Below are positions 15,097 through 23,386 of a stretch of DNA of 39,160 nucleotides, piece after piece (position 1 is the stretch's first letter; every line of letters starts with the position of its first letter). A model generated the notes under the pieces. The model saw nothing but the letters and a program-made list of their open reading frames with translations, made no database searches and was not told the DNA's origin. Location: assembly GCA_012729315.1 (NCBI GenBank), contig JAAYDI010000116.1, forward strand, positions 1 to 39,160, in the 5' to 3' direction. Source of the stretch: Planctomycetaceae bacterium. GTDB lineage: Bacteria > Planctomycetota > Planctomycetia > Pirellulales > Pirellulaceae. The translations under genes were made by a program, and so were the position numbers.

Positions 15097-17013
15097 CTAC
15101 TGGGGTGGGATGGGGGATTGCGGGTCGAGGGTGACTCCCAGCTGCCGCATTTTGCGGTAGAGATTTGCGCGATGGAGTCCGAGTCGTTCGGCAGCGCAAG
15201 TCATATTGCCCTGCGCCCGCTGGATCTGTTTCTGGATGAACTGGATCTGGAAAGCGCGGGTGGCGTCGGCCAGGCTCATATCGGAGGGCAGCCACGCCGA
15301 TTCGTCGCCGCGTGGTGACATGATGAATGCCAGTTCATCGGCGTCCACTTTGTCACCGCTGGTCAGGTAGGCGATGCGTTCCATGAGGTTGCGCAGTTCC
15401 CGCACGTTACCCGGCCAGGCGTGGCTCAGCATTCGTTTGCGAGCGGCTGCGGTCAGGCGAGGTGGAGCGCGCCGCGCCTGGCGGGAGAAGTCCTCCAGGA
15501 ACTGATTGGCCAGCAGCAGGATATCGTCTCCGCGATCGCGCAGCGGGGGCAGTTCGAGTGTGACGACATTGAGCCGGAAGTACAGATCTTCCCGGAAGCG
15601 TTTCTGCCGCACCAGTTCGGCCAGTTGCTGGTTGGTTGCGGCCAGGACACGTGCATCGGTGTGAATGGAGTTTGAGCCGCCGACGCGGACCACCAGTTTC
15701 TCTTCCAGCACGCGCAGCAGTTTCGCCTGCCCGCCGAGGCTCATGTCGCCGATTTCGTCCAGGAACAGCGTACCTCCCGAAGCAAGCTCGAATTTCCCGA
15801 TACGACGTTCGTGCGCGTCGGTAAACGCTCCCTTCTCGTGGCCGAACAGTTCGCTTTCGAGCAACGTCTCAGTCAATGCCGCGCAGTTGACCGCAACGAA
15901 CGGATCGTGCCGGCGGCGGCTCATGTAGTGTATGCTCCGCGCGACCACCTCCTTCCCCGTCCCGTTCTCACCCAGAATCAACACCGCCAGATCGGTATCG
16001 GCGACGCGGGCCACGGTGGAGCGCAATGCCTCGATGGCCGGGCAGTGGCCGACCAGCTGCACACTGGCCGCCGCGTCGTCGGCCATCTGGTTGCGGGTCT
16101 TCAACAGCTGCTCGTACTGCTGCGTATTCTCCAGCACAACGGCGGCATGAGCGGCCAGCTCCGCCAGCGCCGTCTGATCCTCGTCGGTGAAATTGCCGGA
16201 TCGCTTGTTGATCAGTTCGAACGCGCCGAACAGCTTGCCCCCACGGCCGCGTAGCGGGACACACAACAGGGTCCGCGTCTCAAACCCCAACTGCTGATCG
16301 ACCCGCCGGTCGATCTCCTGCTGTCCCGACTCCCGGTCGACCCGCTGCGGCTGCCCGGTGCGAATCACCTTGCCAACGATGCCGGCATCCTCGGGTATGC
16401 GCAGCTCCCCGTCCTGCACCCCCAGCGCCGGGCGGCCGACCAGCGTCTTCGTCTGGCGATCCCACAGGAACACACTGGCACGCTCCGCGCCGAGCAGCCG
16501 GGTAGAGGCCTCGGCGATCTCTGCCAGCAACGTGTCCATCTCCAGCGTCTCGCCCCAATGAGCCGTGATTCCCAGCAGGAATTCCAGCCGTTGGATCCGA
16601 CGGCGCTGCCGCGCCCGTTCGTGGACCGTCTTCCACCCGGCCGCCAGCGCCGCGGCGACACGCGCGACCGACCCGGCCCGCTCGGGCGCCAGCCGGACCG
16701 TGGTTCGGACTGCCAGCACCGCGGCCACCCCGGCCACGTGCGTCAGCGGAGCGGCCACCCACCCGTCACGCACCAGCACCTGCTCCGCGTCGAGCGCATC
16801 GGCCAGCAGCGCGTGCGGCGCAACCGCCTGCTCGCCACGTTGCGCCTCGCGCCGCCACTGACCCCGCTCAAATACGGCCAGCTCAGCTGCCTCCACGTCC
16901 AGACGCGCACAGAGCTGCCCAAACACCTGCTCCAGAAACTCCCGCGGCTCCCCACACTGAGCCGCCGCTGCGAGCAGCTCTTCCAGCAGTTGTTCCGCGC
17001 CCTGAACCATCAT
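15097..17013 (-). CDS. Sigma-54-dependent activator with GAF domain and Fis HTH
   Basis: 638 residues. The first 130 look like a degenerate sensory (GAF-like) part. About 145-300 is a clear GAF domain (LEMDTLLAEIAEASTRLLGAERASVFLWD ... GFETRTLLCVPLRGRGGKLFGAFELINK). About 320-560 is the AAA+ sigma-54 interaction domain: Walker A GENGTGKE, the sigma-54 contact loop GAFTDA, Walker B GGTLFLDEIG and FREDLYFRLNV. The last 50 residues form a Fis-type HTH (AAERLGLHRANLYRKMRQLGV). It lacks a receiver domain, so it senses a small molecule or redox signal like NorR or FhlA rather than a phosphorelay. It is divergent from fabI, but a regulatory link is not shown. Confidence 0.93.
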   Translation of the reverse strand: MMVQGAEQLLEELLAAAAQCGEPREFLEQVFGQLCARLDVEAAELAVFERGQWRREAQRGEQAVAPHALLADALDAEQVLVRDGWVAAPLTHVAGVAAVLAVRTTVRLAPERAGSVARVAAALAAGWKTVHERARQRRRIQRLEFLLGITAHWGETLEMDTLLAEIAEASTRLLGAERASVFLWDRQTKTLVGRPALGVQDGELRIPEDAGIVGKVIRTGQPQRVDRESGQQEIDRRVDQQLGFETRTLLCVPLRGRGGKLFGAFELINKRSGNFTDEDQTALAELAAHAAVVLENTQQYEQLLKTRNQMADDAAASVQLVGHCPAIEALRSTVARVADTDLAVLILGENGTGKEVVARSIHYMSRRRHDPFVAVNCAALTETLLESELFGHEKGAFTDAHERRIGKFELASGGTLFLDEIGDMSLGGQAKLLRVLEEKLVVRVGGSNSIHTDARVLAATNQQLAELVRQKRFREDLYFRLNVVTLELPPLRDRGDDILLLANQFLEDFSRQARRAPPRLTAAARKRMLSHAWPGNVRELRNLMERIAYLTSGDKVDADELAFIMSPRGDESAWLPSDMSLADATRAFQIQFIQKQIQRAQGNMTCAAERLGLHRANLYRKMRQLGVTLDPQSPIPPQ

Positions 17014-17185
17014 CGGTTTCCTCAGCTTGACGACACCTCATCCGGATCCGTGTCATCACAAAGACACCACATGGTAATCGATCGAGCGGCCGGGTACCAG
17101 CGAAATGAGTGGGCAGAGAGCCTTGCCATCCCAGGACCGAGACAGCACACTGTGTTGTCCGTTCTGTCAAAGTAGGGAGACATGC

Positions 17186-18013
17186 ATGGGTCAGTTTGAG
17201 GGAAAGAAAGGGCTCATCCTGGGGGTCGCGAATGACCGGTCAATCGCGTGGGCGATTGCCGAGTTCATTATGCGCGAAGGGGGCGAGTGCGGCTTCACGC
17301 ACTTGCCGGACGCGCCGGAGGACCTGAAGCGCAAAAACCGGCGGCGCGTGGCCCAGTGCACGGAGGGGTACGAGCGGGCGAAGTTCCTGGTCCCGCTCGA
17401 CGTACGTGACGACAGCAACATTGCGGCGGTCATGGACCAGACGGCCTCGGTATTCGGAAAGATCGATTTCCTGCTGCATTCGATCGCCTATGCGGACCGG
17501 GAGGACCTGAAGCGCGACACGGTGGAGACGAGCCGGGACGGATTCAGGCTGGCCATGGAGATCAGCGCGTACAGTCTGATTGCGGTGACCAATGCGGCCA
17601 AGGGGATCATGAGCGAGCGGTCGGCGATTGCGACGATGACGTATTTCGGCGGCGAGAAGTGTGTACCGGGCTACAACGTGATGGGGATCTGTAAGGCGGC
17701 GCTCGACGCCATCGTCCGATACCTGGCCCATGATCTGGGTCCGCGCGGGATTCGCGTCAATGCGCTCAGCGCCGGGCCGCTCAAGACACTGGCCGGATCG
17801 GCCGCCGGCGTGGGGAGTATGTTGGGGCTGTATGCCCACATGGCCCCACTGGGTCGCAATATCACTCACGAGGAGGTCGGAAAGGCGGGGGCCTTCCTGC
17901 TGTCCGACCATTCGGACGGGATCACCGGGGAGATCCTGCACATCGACGGCGGATACAATGCCATGGGGTCGCCCGGCCGGCTCCTGGACGTCATCCACGC
18001 CGCGCAGTCATGA
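17186..18013 (+). CDS. fabI: Enoyl-[acyl-carrier-protein] reductase FabI
   Basis: 275 residues, from ATG 17186 with AGGGAGA upstream; another ATG at 17182 is out of frame. It is an SDR-fold NADH-dependent enoyl-ACP reductase that completes each round of fatty acid elongation. The cofactor motif GVANDRSIAWAIA (12-24) has the long FabI-type glycine loop. The active-site residues Y153, Y163 and K170 (MTYFGGEKCVPGYNVMGICKAAL) equal Y146, Y156 and K163 of E. coli FabI. The end IDGGYNAMG is also typical. The NUDIX gene starts two bases after its stop, so the two are co-transcribed. Confidence 0.95.
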   Translation: MGQFEGKKGLILGVANDRSIAWAIAEFIMREGGECGFTHLPDAPEDLKRKNRRRVAQCTEGYERAKFLVPLDVRDDSNIAAVMDQTASVFGKIDFLLHSIAYADREDLKRDTVETSRDGFRLAMEISAYSLIAVTNAAKGIMSERSAIATMTYFGGEKCVPGYNVMGICKAALDAIVRYLAHDLGPRGIRVNALSAGPLKTLAGSAAGVGSMLGLYAHMAPLGRNITHEEVGKAGAFLLSDHSDGITGEILHIDGGYNAMGSPGRLLDVIHAAQS

Positions 18014-18014
18014 G

Positions 18015-18452
18015 ATGCGTTGGGACATGCGCCAGTTCATATCAGTCGCGATTGCGGTCGTCGAACAGGATAACCGCTTCCTGGTGGGGCGGCGATCGAA
18101 GAGCGCGCCGCTGGGTGGCCTGTGGGAGTTTCCGGGGGGGAAGATCGAGCAGGACGAGTCACCGAAAGCTGCCGCAGCGCGCGAGTGCCTGGAAGAGACC
18201 GGCCTGCGCGTGCATGTGTCGCATTGCCGGATGTTCCACAAGCAGTCCTACACGCACGCCGAAATCACGCTCCATTTCTTCGCCTGCCAGCCACTTGATC
18301 CGGACGCCCTGCCGCGCGCGCCATTCCAGTGGATTGCCCGTGAGCAGCTCGGCCAGCTGCAGTTCCCCGACGGCAATCGCCCGCTGCTCGAAGAGCTGCT
18401 AGCACCTTCGTCGGCTGGCACGAGGCGGGCGGACGGCAAAAAACCGCTCTAG
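18015..18452 (+). CDS. NUDIX hydrolase, MutT-like
   Basis: 145 residues (or 141 from a second ATG at 18027). The NUDIX box is complete: G42-KIEQD-E48-SPKAAAA-REC-L-EE-T-G63-L, within GGLWEFPGGKIEQDESPKAAAARECLEETGL. The spacing, the short length and the flanking QFPDGNRPLLEEL tail fit the MutT/8-oxo-dGTP diphosphatase group, which removes oxidised nucleotides before they enter DNA; other nucleotide substrates are possible. It lies directly behind fabI with a two-base gap and no ribosome site of its own visible, which suggests coupled translation. Confidence 0.88.
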   Translation: MRWDMRQFISVAIAVVEQDNRFLVGRRSKSAPLGGLWEFPGGKIEQDESPKAAAARECLEETGLRVHVSHCRMFHKQSYTHAEITLHFFACQPLDPDALPRAPFQWIAREQLGQLQFPDGNRPLLEELLAPSSAGTRRADGKKPL

Positions 18453-18538
18453 GTCGATTCGCGGGGATGGAGTAGGCTGTCGGGCCGTCGCAGGACGCGA
18501 CGATCGACTCAGGCCGTTAACAAGGGAGCGTGCAACGC

Positions 18539-19765
18539 ATGGATGCTCGTCTACTGCGGGCCAGCCTGATGCTGGCCGTCGTCTGGATTGCAGGAGTCGG
18601 TTCGGCACAGGGCGTCAATCACGCGGCAGTTGTTCGGACGGGGGCGGTCGGCGGGAGCTGCCGGTCGCAGAACTTCGTGGTGACGGCACCCACGCCGGCG
18701 TTTGCGCGGCAGGTGTGCGAGGCGGCCGAGCATTATCGCCGCGTACTGGCCGTGGAGTGGCTGGGCGCCGAGTTGCCACCGTGGCAGGACGTGTGTCCCA
18801 TCCGCGTCCTGGTCGGGCCGCAGCTGGGTGCCGGCGGAGCCACGACCTTCACGTTCATCGATGGCCAGCCGCGCCACTGGGACATGGAGATTCAGGGGAG
18901 CCAGGAGCGTATCCTGGACAGCGTGCTGCCGCACGAGATTACCCACACGATATTCGCCACGCACTTCGGTTGTCCGTTGCCCCGCTGGGCAGACGAAGGA
19001 GGAGCGACCAGCGTGGAGCATGTCAGTGAACGTTCGAAGCAGGATCAACTGCTGATCCAGTTCCTGACGAGCAATCGCGGGATTGCATTCAATCAGATGT
19101 TCGCGATGCGGGACTATCCGCCCGACATCCTGCCGCTCTATTCGCAGGGCTACAGTCTGGCCCGCTACCTGATCGCACAGGGCGGTCGGCGGAAGTACGT
19201 GGACTATGTCTCCGATGGCCTGCGCTGGAACAACTGGACCGCCTCAACCCAGAAGCACTACGGCTTTCGGAGTCTGTCGGAGTTGCAGGTCTCCTGGCTC
19301 GACTGGGTGCGGCAGGGGAGTCCGGAGATTCAGGTCCCCGCCTCCGCGCCGGTCCAGGTCCTGACGGCCGCGGCCGACAGTGCGCGGCAGGGGGCCGGAG
19401 CAAGTGGAGACAACGTGCAGGGCGTTGCGCTGGACAGCGCGGACAGCGCCAGTCGCCTCGTGCCGCTCCCAGCACGTGTTGCCTCGCGTTCGAACGAGGT
19501 GCCGCTGGACCGCAGGGAGCAGATCGCCGCGAGCGATCCCCACGCGCCTGCGGCACAAGACGGCTGGTATATGCGCGAGCGTGATCGAGCGTTGAGTCCG
19601 GCCCCGGTGGTCACGACCGACCTGCGCCCCGCGGCTCCACCGTCGGCGGCGGCGGCGGCGGCGGTGGAGCAACGGCGAGCGCGTCCCGGGACGCCGGCCG
19701 TTTCCGGGCAGGCGGTGCGCCACTGGGCCCACTCGGACCATCCGACCGGCACCTTGTTGCGTTGA
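18539..19765 (+). CDS. Exported gluzincin-type metallopeptidase-like protein
   Basis: 408 residues from ATG 18539 with AGGGAG ten bases upstream. A signal peptide covers about residues 1-25 (LMLAVVWIAGVGSAQG). The zinc-binding motif is HEITH (132-136), followed by the likely third ligand E153 in RWADEGGA, the arrangement of the peptidase MA-like family. YSQGYSLARYLIAQGGRRKYVDYV fits the helical domain after the active site. From about residue 255 the protein is low-complexity, with an alanine run encoded by a GCG repeat (about 19647-19667). Probable role: a secreted or periplasmic peptidase; substrate unknown. Confidence 0.8.
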   Translation: MDARLLRASLMLAVVWIAGVGSAQGVNHAAVVRTGAVGGSCRSQNFVVTAPTPAFARQVCEAAEHYRRVLAVEWLGAELPPWQDVCPIRVLVGPQLGAGGATTFTFIDGQPRHWDMEIQGSQERILDSVLPHEITHTIFATHFGCPLPRWADEGGATSVEHVSERSKQDQLLIQFLTSNRGIAFNQMFAMRDYPPDILPLYSQGYSLARYLIAQGGRRKYVDYVSDGLRWNNWTASTQKHYGFRSLSELQVSWLDWVRQGSPEIQVPASAPVQVLTAAADSARQGAGASGDNVQGVALDSADSASRLVPLPARVASRSNEVPLDRREQIAASDPHAPAAQDGWYMRERDRALSPAPVVTTDLRPAAPPSAAAAAAVEQRRARPGTPAVSGQAVRHWAHSDHPTGTLLR

Positions 19766-19829
19766 GCACCGGCCGGGAACGGGGTATCTCGCGAGCCAGG
19801 TCCCGGTGTTTCCTCCGGGCGGCTCGGCG

Positions 19830-20879
19830 TCACGCGATCCGCGAAATGAGCGGCGCGAGGTGGAAGAACACGGGGGCCGCGAAGCAGATCGAGTCGATGC
19901 GGTCCAGCACGCCGGCATGTCCCTGGATCAGCGTGCCGTAATCCTTGACGCCCCGGTCCCGTTTGATGGCCGACATCGTCATCCCTCCGGCAAATCCCAT
20001 GACGGCCACCACCATGGCCATACAGGCCGAGCCCCAGACGCCGAAGGGGGTCACCCAGTAGAGCAGGACGCCAAACACCGTGGTGCTGGCCACCCCGCCA
20101 CAGAAGCCCTCCCACGTGCGGCTGGCATTGATGTTCGGCGCGATCACATGGCGGCCAATCAGCTTGCCCCAGGCGTACTGCAGGACATCCGACAACTGGA
20201 CCAGCAACACGAAGTAGAACAGCAGCCCCGCCCGGCTCCCGGTCCACGGCGTCAGCTCTCCTCCCTCCGTGCGCACCTCCAGCGTCAGGTCGAGCAGCGC
20301 TGGCGCATAGCTCAGCGCGTACACGCAGATGATCAGTCCGGCGAGAATCTTGGCCGACCGTTCGAGAAAACGCTTGGCATCACCCGAGAAGGCGATCCGC
20401 GCCGGGAGCGCGAACCAGCCAAACACCGGAATCATCGTGCTGTAGACCTGATAGTACTGCTCCCCCATACCCACCAGCACGTAGTGGGCGGGGGCGATGA
20501 CGAAAAACACCCAGAACAGGGTCCGGTGATCGCTGCGCCGGGTGGGCGTCATTGTGATGAATTCGCGCAGCGCCCAGAACGACACCAGGAAGAACAGGAA
20601 CACCGTCGCGTGGTAGCCCAGCAGGCAGCCGGCAACGAGGATCGCCGCCATCATCCACCACGCTCGAATCCGCTCGTTGAACGCGCGTGCCAGCGCCGGA
20701 TGCACCGTGCCCTCCGGCTGCTTGCGCAACAGGCGACCAACGACATAGGCGCCGGCCAGGACGGCCAGTACGACGCCGAGCAGCCAGTAGCTGCGCGTGT
20801 TGAGCCACGTCTGGTCGGGGGTCGCAACACCCAGCAGCAGCGGTGTGGACAGCCAGCATGCCAGAACCGTGCCAAACAT
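19830..20879 (-). CDS. cdsA: Phosphatidate cytidylyltransferase
   Basis: 349 residues with about eight membrane segments. The family signature lies near the C-terminus: SAIKRDRGVKDYGTLIQGHAGVLDRIDS. It converts phosphatidic acid and CTP to CDP-diacylglycerol in the inner membrane, the branch point of phospholipid synthesis. It follows plsC on the same strand with a three-base gap, and plsC makes its substrate, so the two form a short lipid operon. The length is above the usual 270-300 because of extra N-terminal segments and the WW-rich loop, as in the long CdsA relatives of several phyla. Confidence 0.92.
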   Translation of the reverse strand: MFGTVLACWLSTPLLLGVATPDQTWLNTRSYWLLGVVLAVLAGAYVVGRLLRKQPEGTVHPALARAFNERIRAWWMMAAILVAGCLLGYHATVFLFFLVSFWALREFITMTPTRRSDHRTLFWVFFVIAPAHYVLVGMGEQYYQVYSTMIPVFGWFALPARIAFSGDAKRFLERSAKILAGLIICVYALSYAPALLDLTLEVRTEGGELTPWTGSRAGLLFYFVLLVQLSDVLQYAWGKLIGRHVIAPNINASRTWEGFCGGVASTTVFGVLLYWVTPFGVWGSACMAMVVAVMGFAGGMTMSAIKRDRGVKDYGTLIQGHAGVLDRIDSICFAAPVFFHLAPLISRIA

Positions 20880-20882
20880 ACG

Positions 20883-21488
20883 CTAGATGTCCTTCAAGCG
20901 GCGCACCGCCTCGCGCGCACGCTGCAAAAACTCGAATTTCGGTTCCCCGGTTTCCAGCCACATCGGCGGCCCGATGGTGATGCAGCTCAGGAGCGGCACG
21001 GGCAGGAACTCGCCGCGCGGCAGGACCCGATTCATGTTGTCAATGTAAACCGGAACCAGTTCCAGATCCGGCCGTTTCTTGCCCAGATAGTACAGACCAC
21101 TCTTGAACTCGGCCATCTCCTCGCCAACGTTCCGTGCCCCCTCGGGAAACACGATCAGCGAGTATTCGTCACGGATCTCCCGGATCATCAGCTCGACAGG
21201 ACTCTGGTGCACCTTGATCTTCTGCCGATCGATCAGCAGCACGTTGAAGTTCTTGGCCATGTAGCGGCGTACCCACCCCTTCTCCCAGTAGTCCTTGGCC
21301 GCGACAGGACGCGTTCTGACGCGCACGTTTTTCGGCAGGCTCGACCACAACACCAGGGCATCGAGGTGACTGGTGTGATTCGCAAAATACACCCGCTGGC
21401 ACGTGTCGGGCTGACAGTCGACCCAGCGCACGGTCGCACCGCTCAGCAGCTTCGCGATAAGGGCCAGCACGTTTGCGGTCACATTCAT
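20883..21488 (-). CDS. plsC: 1-acyl-sn-glycerol-3-phosphate acyltransferase
   Basis: 201 residues. Motif I HxxxxD is N-H38-TSHL-D43, and motif III is FPEGARN (114-120). PVYIDNMNRVLP resembles motif IV. It should transfer a second acyl chain to lysophosphatidic acid at the membrane. The ATG at 21488 has no strong ribosome site (upstream reads GGGGAAATCGTGTGCC). It is directly upstream of cdsA, whose product uses phosphatidic acid. The short N-terminus has a single weak hydrophobic stretch (ANVLALIAKLL). Confidence 0.9.
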   Translation of the reverse strand: MNVTANVLALIAKLLSGATVRWVDCQPDTCQRVYFANHTSHLDALVLWSSLPKNVRVRTRPVAAKDYWEKGWVRRYMAKNFNVLLIDRQKIKVHQSPVELMIREIRDEYSLIVFPEGARNVGEEMAEFKSGLYYLGKKRPDLELVPVYIDNMNRVLPRGEFLPVPLLSCITIGPPMWLETGEPKFEFLQRAREAVRRLKDI

Positions 21489-21689
21489 GGCACACGATTT
21501 CCCCAGCGTTTGTCATCGTATCCTGCCCGGCGCATGGCCGGAAGCCTTGCCGCCTGGGGCGTCTCGACAATGTGGGCTTCCCCGCTCGAAAGACAAGTGT
21601 GCCATCCGGTTACAACGACTATACCACGAACAACTGGCGCCGCGAGGCCGCGCCAGGTCGGCCAGTCCGCAATTCGTGATCTAGACTAA

Positions 21690-21850
21690 TGGTGAGGGCG
21701 AAGAACCCCGGGGAGACCGGTCGGCGTCGGTGCGCGAGGCTCCGCGACCTGACGGCCAACTGCTGTAATATGGCGGGGCCGGAACAGAGAAGAAGCCCCG
21801 GGAAGCTCCGGAGCCGGCCGGCAAGGCACAATCCTTGCCGGCCCTCTTTT
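21690..21850 (+). terminator. Leader/short transcript ending in strong terminator
   Basis: A perfect 10-bp stem (GCCGGCAAGG, 21817-21826; complement at 21833-21842) with a six-base loop CACAAT and then CCTCTTTT. It points rightward, though no protein gene that I accept lies between the plsC start and here. It may close a small RNA beginning near 21690 (a possible -10, TAGACT, lies at 21682-21687), or act as an attenuator ahead of the sulfatase-like gene. The hairpin is solid; the transcript is inference. Confidence 0.6.
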
Positions 21851-21984
21851 GCTTTATTTGCTTTGGGCCCGCGTGCGCGGCCCGTTCCGCCCCGTTGCAC
21901 TGGCCGCGGTTTCCGGTTTCAATACGAACCGTCTGTTTCATATCTTGTCTACCGTGTGTCGCCCCAGCCCTGCCGGCTACTGTC

Positions 21985-23205
21985 ATGCCCAACGCACTCG
22001 TGCTCGCGATTGATCGGCTGGGGAGCGGCTACCTGGGCCCGTACGGCAACACGTGGATCGAGACTCCGGCCTGGAACCAGCTCGCGGCCCGCTCGCTGCT
22101 GGTGGAATCTGCGCTGAGCGATTCGGCAGACCTGACCACGCTCTACCATTCCTACTGGCAGGGCCGGCATGCCTGGTCAGCGCGGCATGCGCAGGACACA
22201 CCGGAGCTTGCCGCACGGTTGGCCAGCCATCACGTGGAGCCCTGGCTGGTCACCGACGATCCCGTGGTAGCGCAGCATGGGGCCGCCGCCGGATTTTGCG
22301 AGCGGGTGATCCTGCCCGTGGGTGAGGAGCGGGAAGCGGCGAGTGTGGAGCAGACGCAACTTGCGCGGTTGTTCGCCACGGCCATCGACGTGCTCGAACA
22401 GGCACGGCCTCCATTTCTGATCTGGGTGCACGCGCAAGCGATGCAAGGCCCGTGGGATGCGCCCTACGACCTGCGGTGCCGCTTTATGGAAGATGAGGAC
22501 CCCGCTCCACCACGTTCGGCCACACCGCCCGAATGCTGGCTCGACCCCGACTACGATCCCGATGAACTGCTCGGGTTTCAGCACGCCTATGCTGGCCAGG
22601 TGAGCCTGCTCGACACGTGCCTCGGCATCCTGCTCGATGCCCTCTGGTCCAGCGCTGCCGGCGCAGAGACAGCGTTGTTAGCGACCGGGACGCGCGGCTA
22701 CCCGCTGGGCGAACACCGCTATGTCGGCCGCTCCGAACGACCGTTGCACGCCGAGCTGGTGCAGGTTCCCTGGCTGCTGTACTGTCCGGAGGGGGCCGGC
22801 GCCGCCTGGCGTGCACACCAGATCGTACAGCCGCCGGACCTCTTCCCCACGCTGCTCGAATGGTTCGACGTCGCGGCACCCGACGCGCCCCTGTGGGGAC
22901 GTTCAGCGCTGCCGCATAGGCTGGAACATGAAGCGCGGACCGCACGCGAACAGGCCGGCATCGTCGATGGCGGCGAGCGGGCCCTACGCGTGCCGGCGTG
23001 GTATTTGCGACAGGAATCGACCGGCCAGCCGCACATGTACGCCAAGCCCGACGACCGCTGGGAGTTCAACGAGATCTCCGACCTCTGCCAGGAGGTGGCT
23101 AACCAGCTGGCCGAGACGCTGGCACAGTTCGAAGCGGCCGCCCGAGCCGACGACCGACCGCGGCTGGCCGCGCTCCCCGATGTGCTCCGCGAAGGCCTGG
23201 AGTAA
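21985..23205 (+). CDS. Sulfatase-fold protein lacking the catalytic Cys/Ser
   Basis: 406 residues from ATG 21985; no signal peptide. The start reads as a sulfatase/alkaline phosphatase superfamily N-terminus (NALVLAIDRLGSGYLGPYGNTWIETPAWNQLAARSLLVESALS), and the end has QIVQPPDLFPTLLEWF and WGRSALP, as in sulfatases. True sulfatases have a CxPxR or SxPxR motif that is converted to formylglycine. Here the matching place reads SDSADLTTLYHSYWQGRH, with neither proline nor arginine in the needed spacing. The first metal-site Asp-Asp is also altered to AIDRLG. It is probably not an active sulfatase and may bind a ligand or have another role. Confidence 0.75.
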   Translation: MPNALVLAIDRLGSGYLGPYGNTWIETPAWNQLAARSLLVESALSDSADLTTLYHSYWQGRHAWSARHAQDTPELAARLASHHVEPWLVTDDPVVAQHGAAAGFCERVILPVGEEREAASVEQTQLARLFATAIDVLEQARPPFLIWVHAQAMQGPWDAPYDLRCRFMEDEDPAPPRSATPPECWLDPDYDPDELLGFQHAYAGQVSLLDTCLGILLDALWSSAAGAETALLATGTRGYPLGEHRYVGRSERPLHAELVQVPWLLYCPEGAGAAWRAHQIVQPPDLFPTLLEWFDVAAPDAPLWGRSALPHRLEHEARTAREQAGIVDGGERALRVPAWYLRQESTGQPHMYAKPDDRWEFNEISDLCQEVANQLAETLAQFEAAARADDRPRLAALPDVLREGLE

Positions 23206-23220
23206 CACCCCCTCTGGTCC

Positions 23221-23249
23221 CTCTCCCGAGAAAGTGCGTTCCTGCACCT
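23221..23249. repeat. 29-bp dispersed repeat
   Basis: Matches 359-387 with one mismatch, on the same strand. Here it sits 15 bases after the stop of the sulfatase-like gene. Read on the minus strand both copies contain AGGTGCAGGAACGCA, and no hairpin is obvious. Confidence 0.7.
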
Positions 23250-23279
23250 CCCCCGGCGGGGAGGCGGATTTCGGGGTGG

Positions 23280-23306
23280 TTCAAATCGACTGGACCTGTC
23301 TATAAT
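23280..23306 (+). promoter_or_regulatory. Promoter of the large exported protein gene
   Basis: A perfect -10 box TATAAT at 23301-23306, preceded by TTCAAA at 23280 with only 15 bases between, so the -35 is weak. The transcript would begin near 23313, about 75 bases before the chosen start codon. Confidence 0.5.
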
Positions 23307-23386
23307 CCGCGTCTGGTCGAATGCCGGATTACCTCATGCTCGGACAGGGACGTCCGCACGTGAATAGCGTGCTTGCATTGTGCTGG

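Noticed and set aside
19806-21689. Long plus-strand frame opposite cdsA and plsC
   Set aside because: It is antisense to two clear lipid genes; long opposite frames are common in high-GC DNA and the product is low-complexity, rich in His, Gln and Arg.
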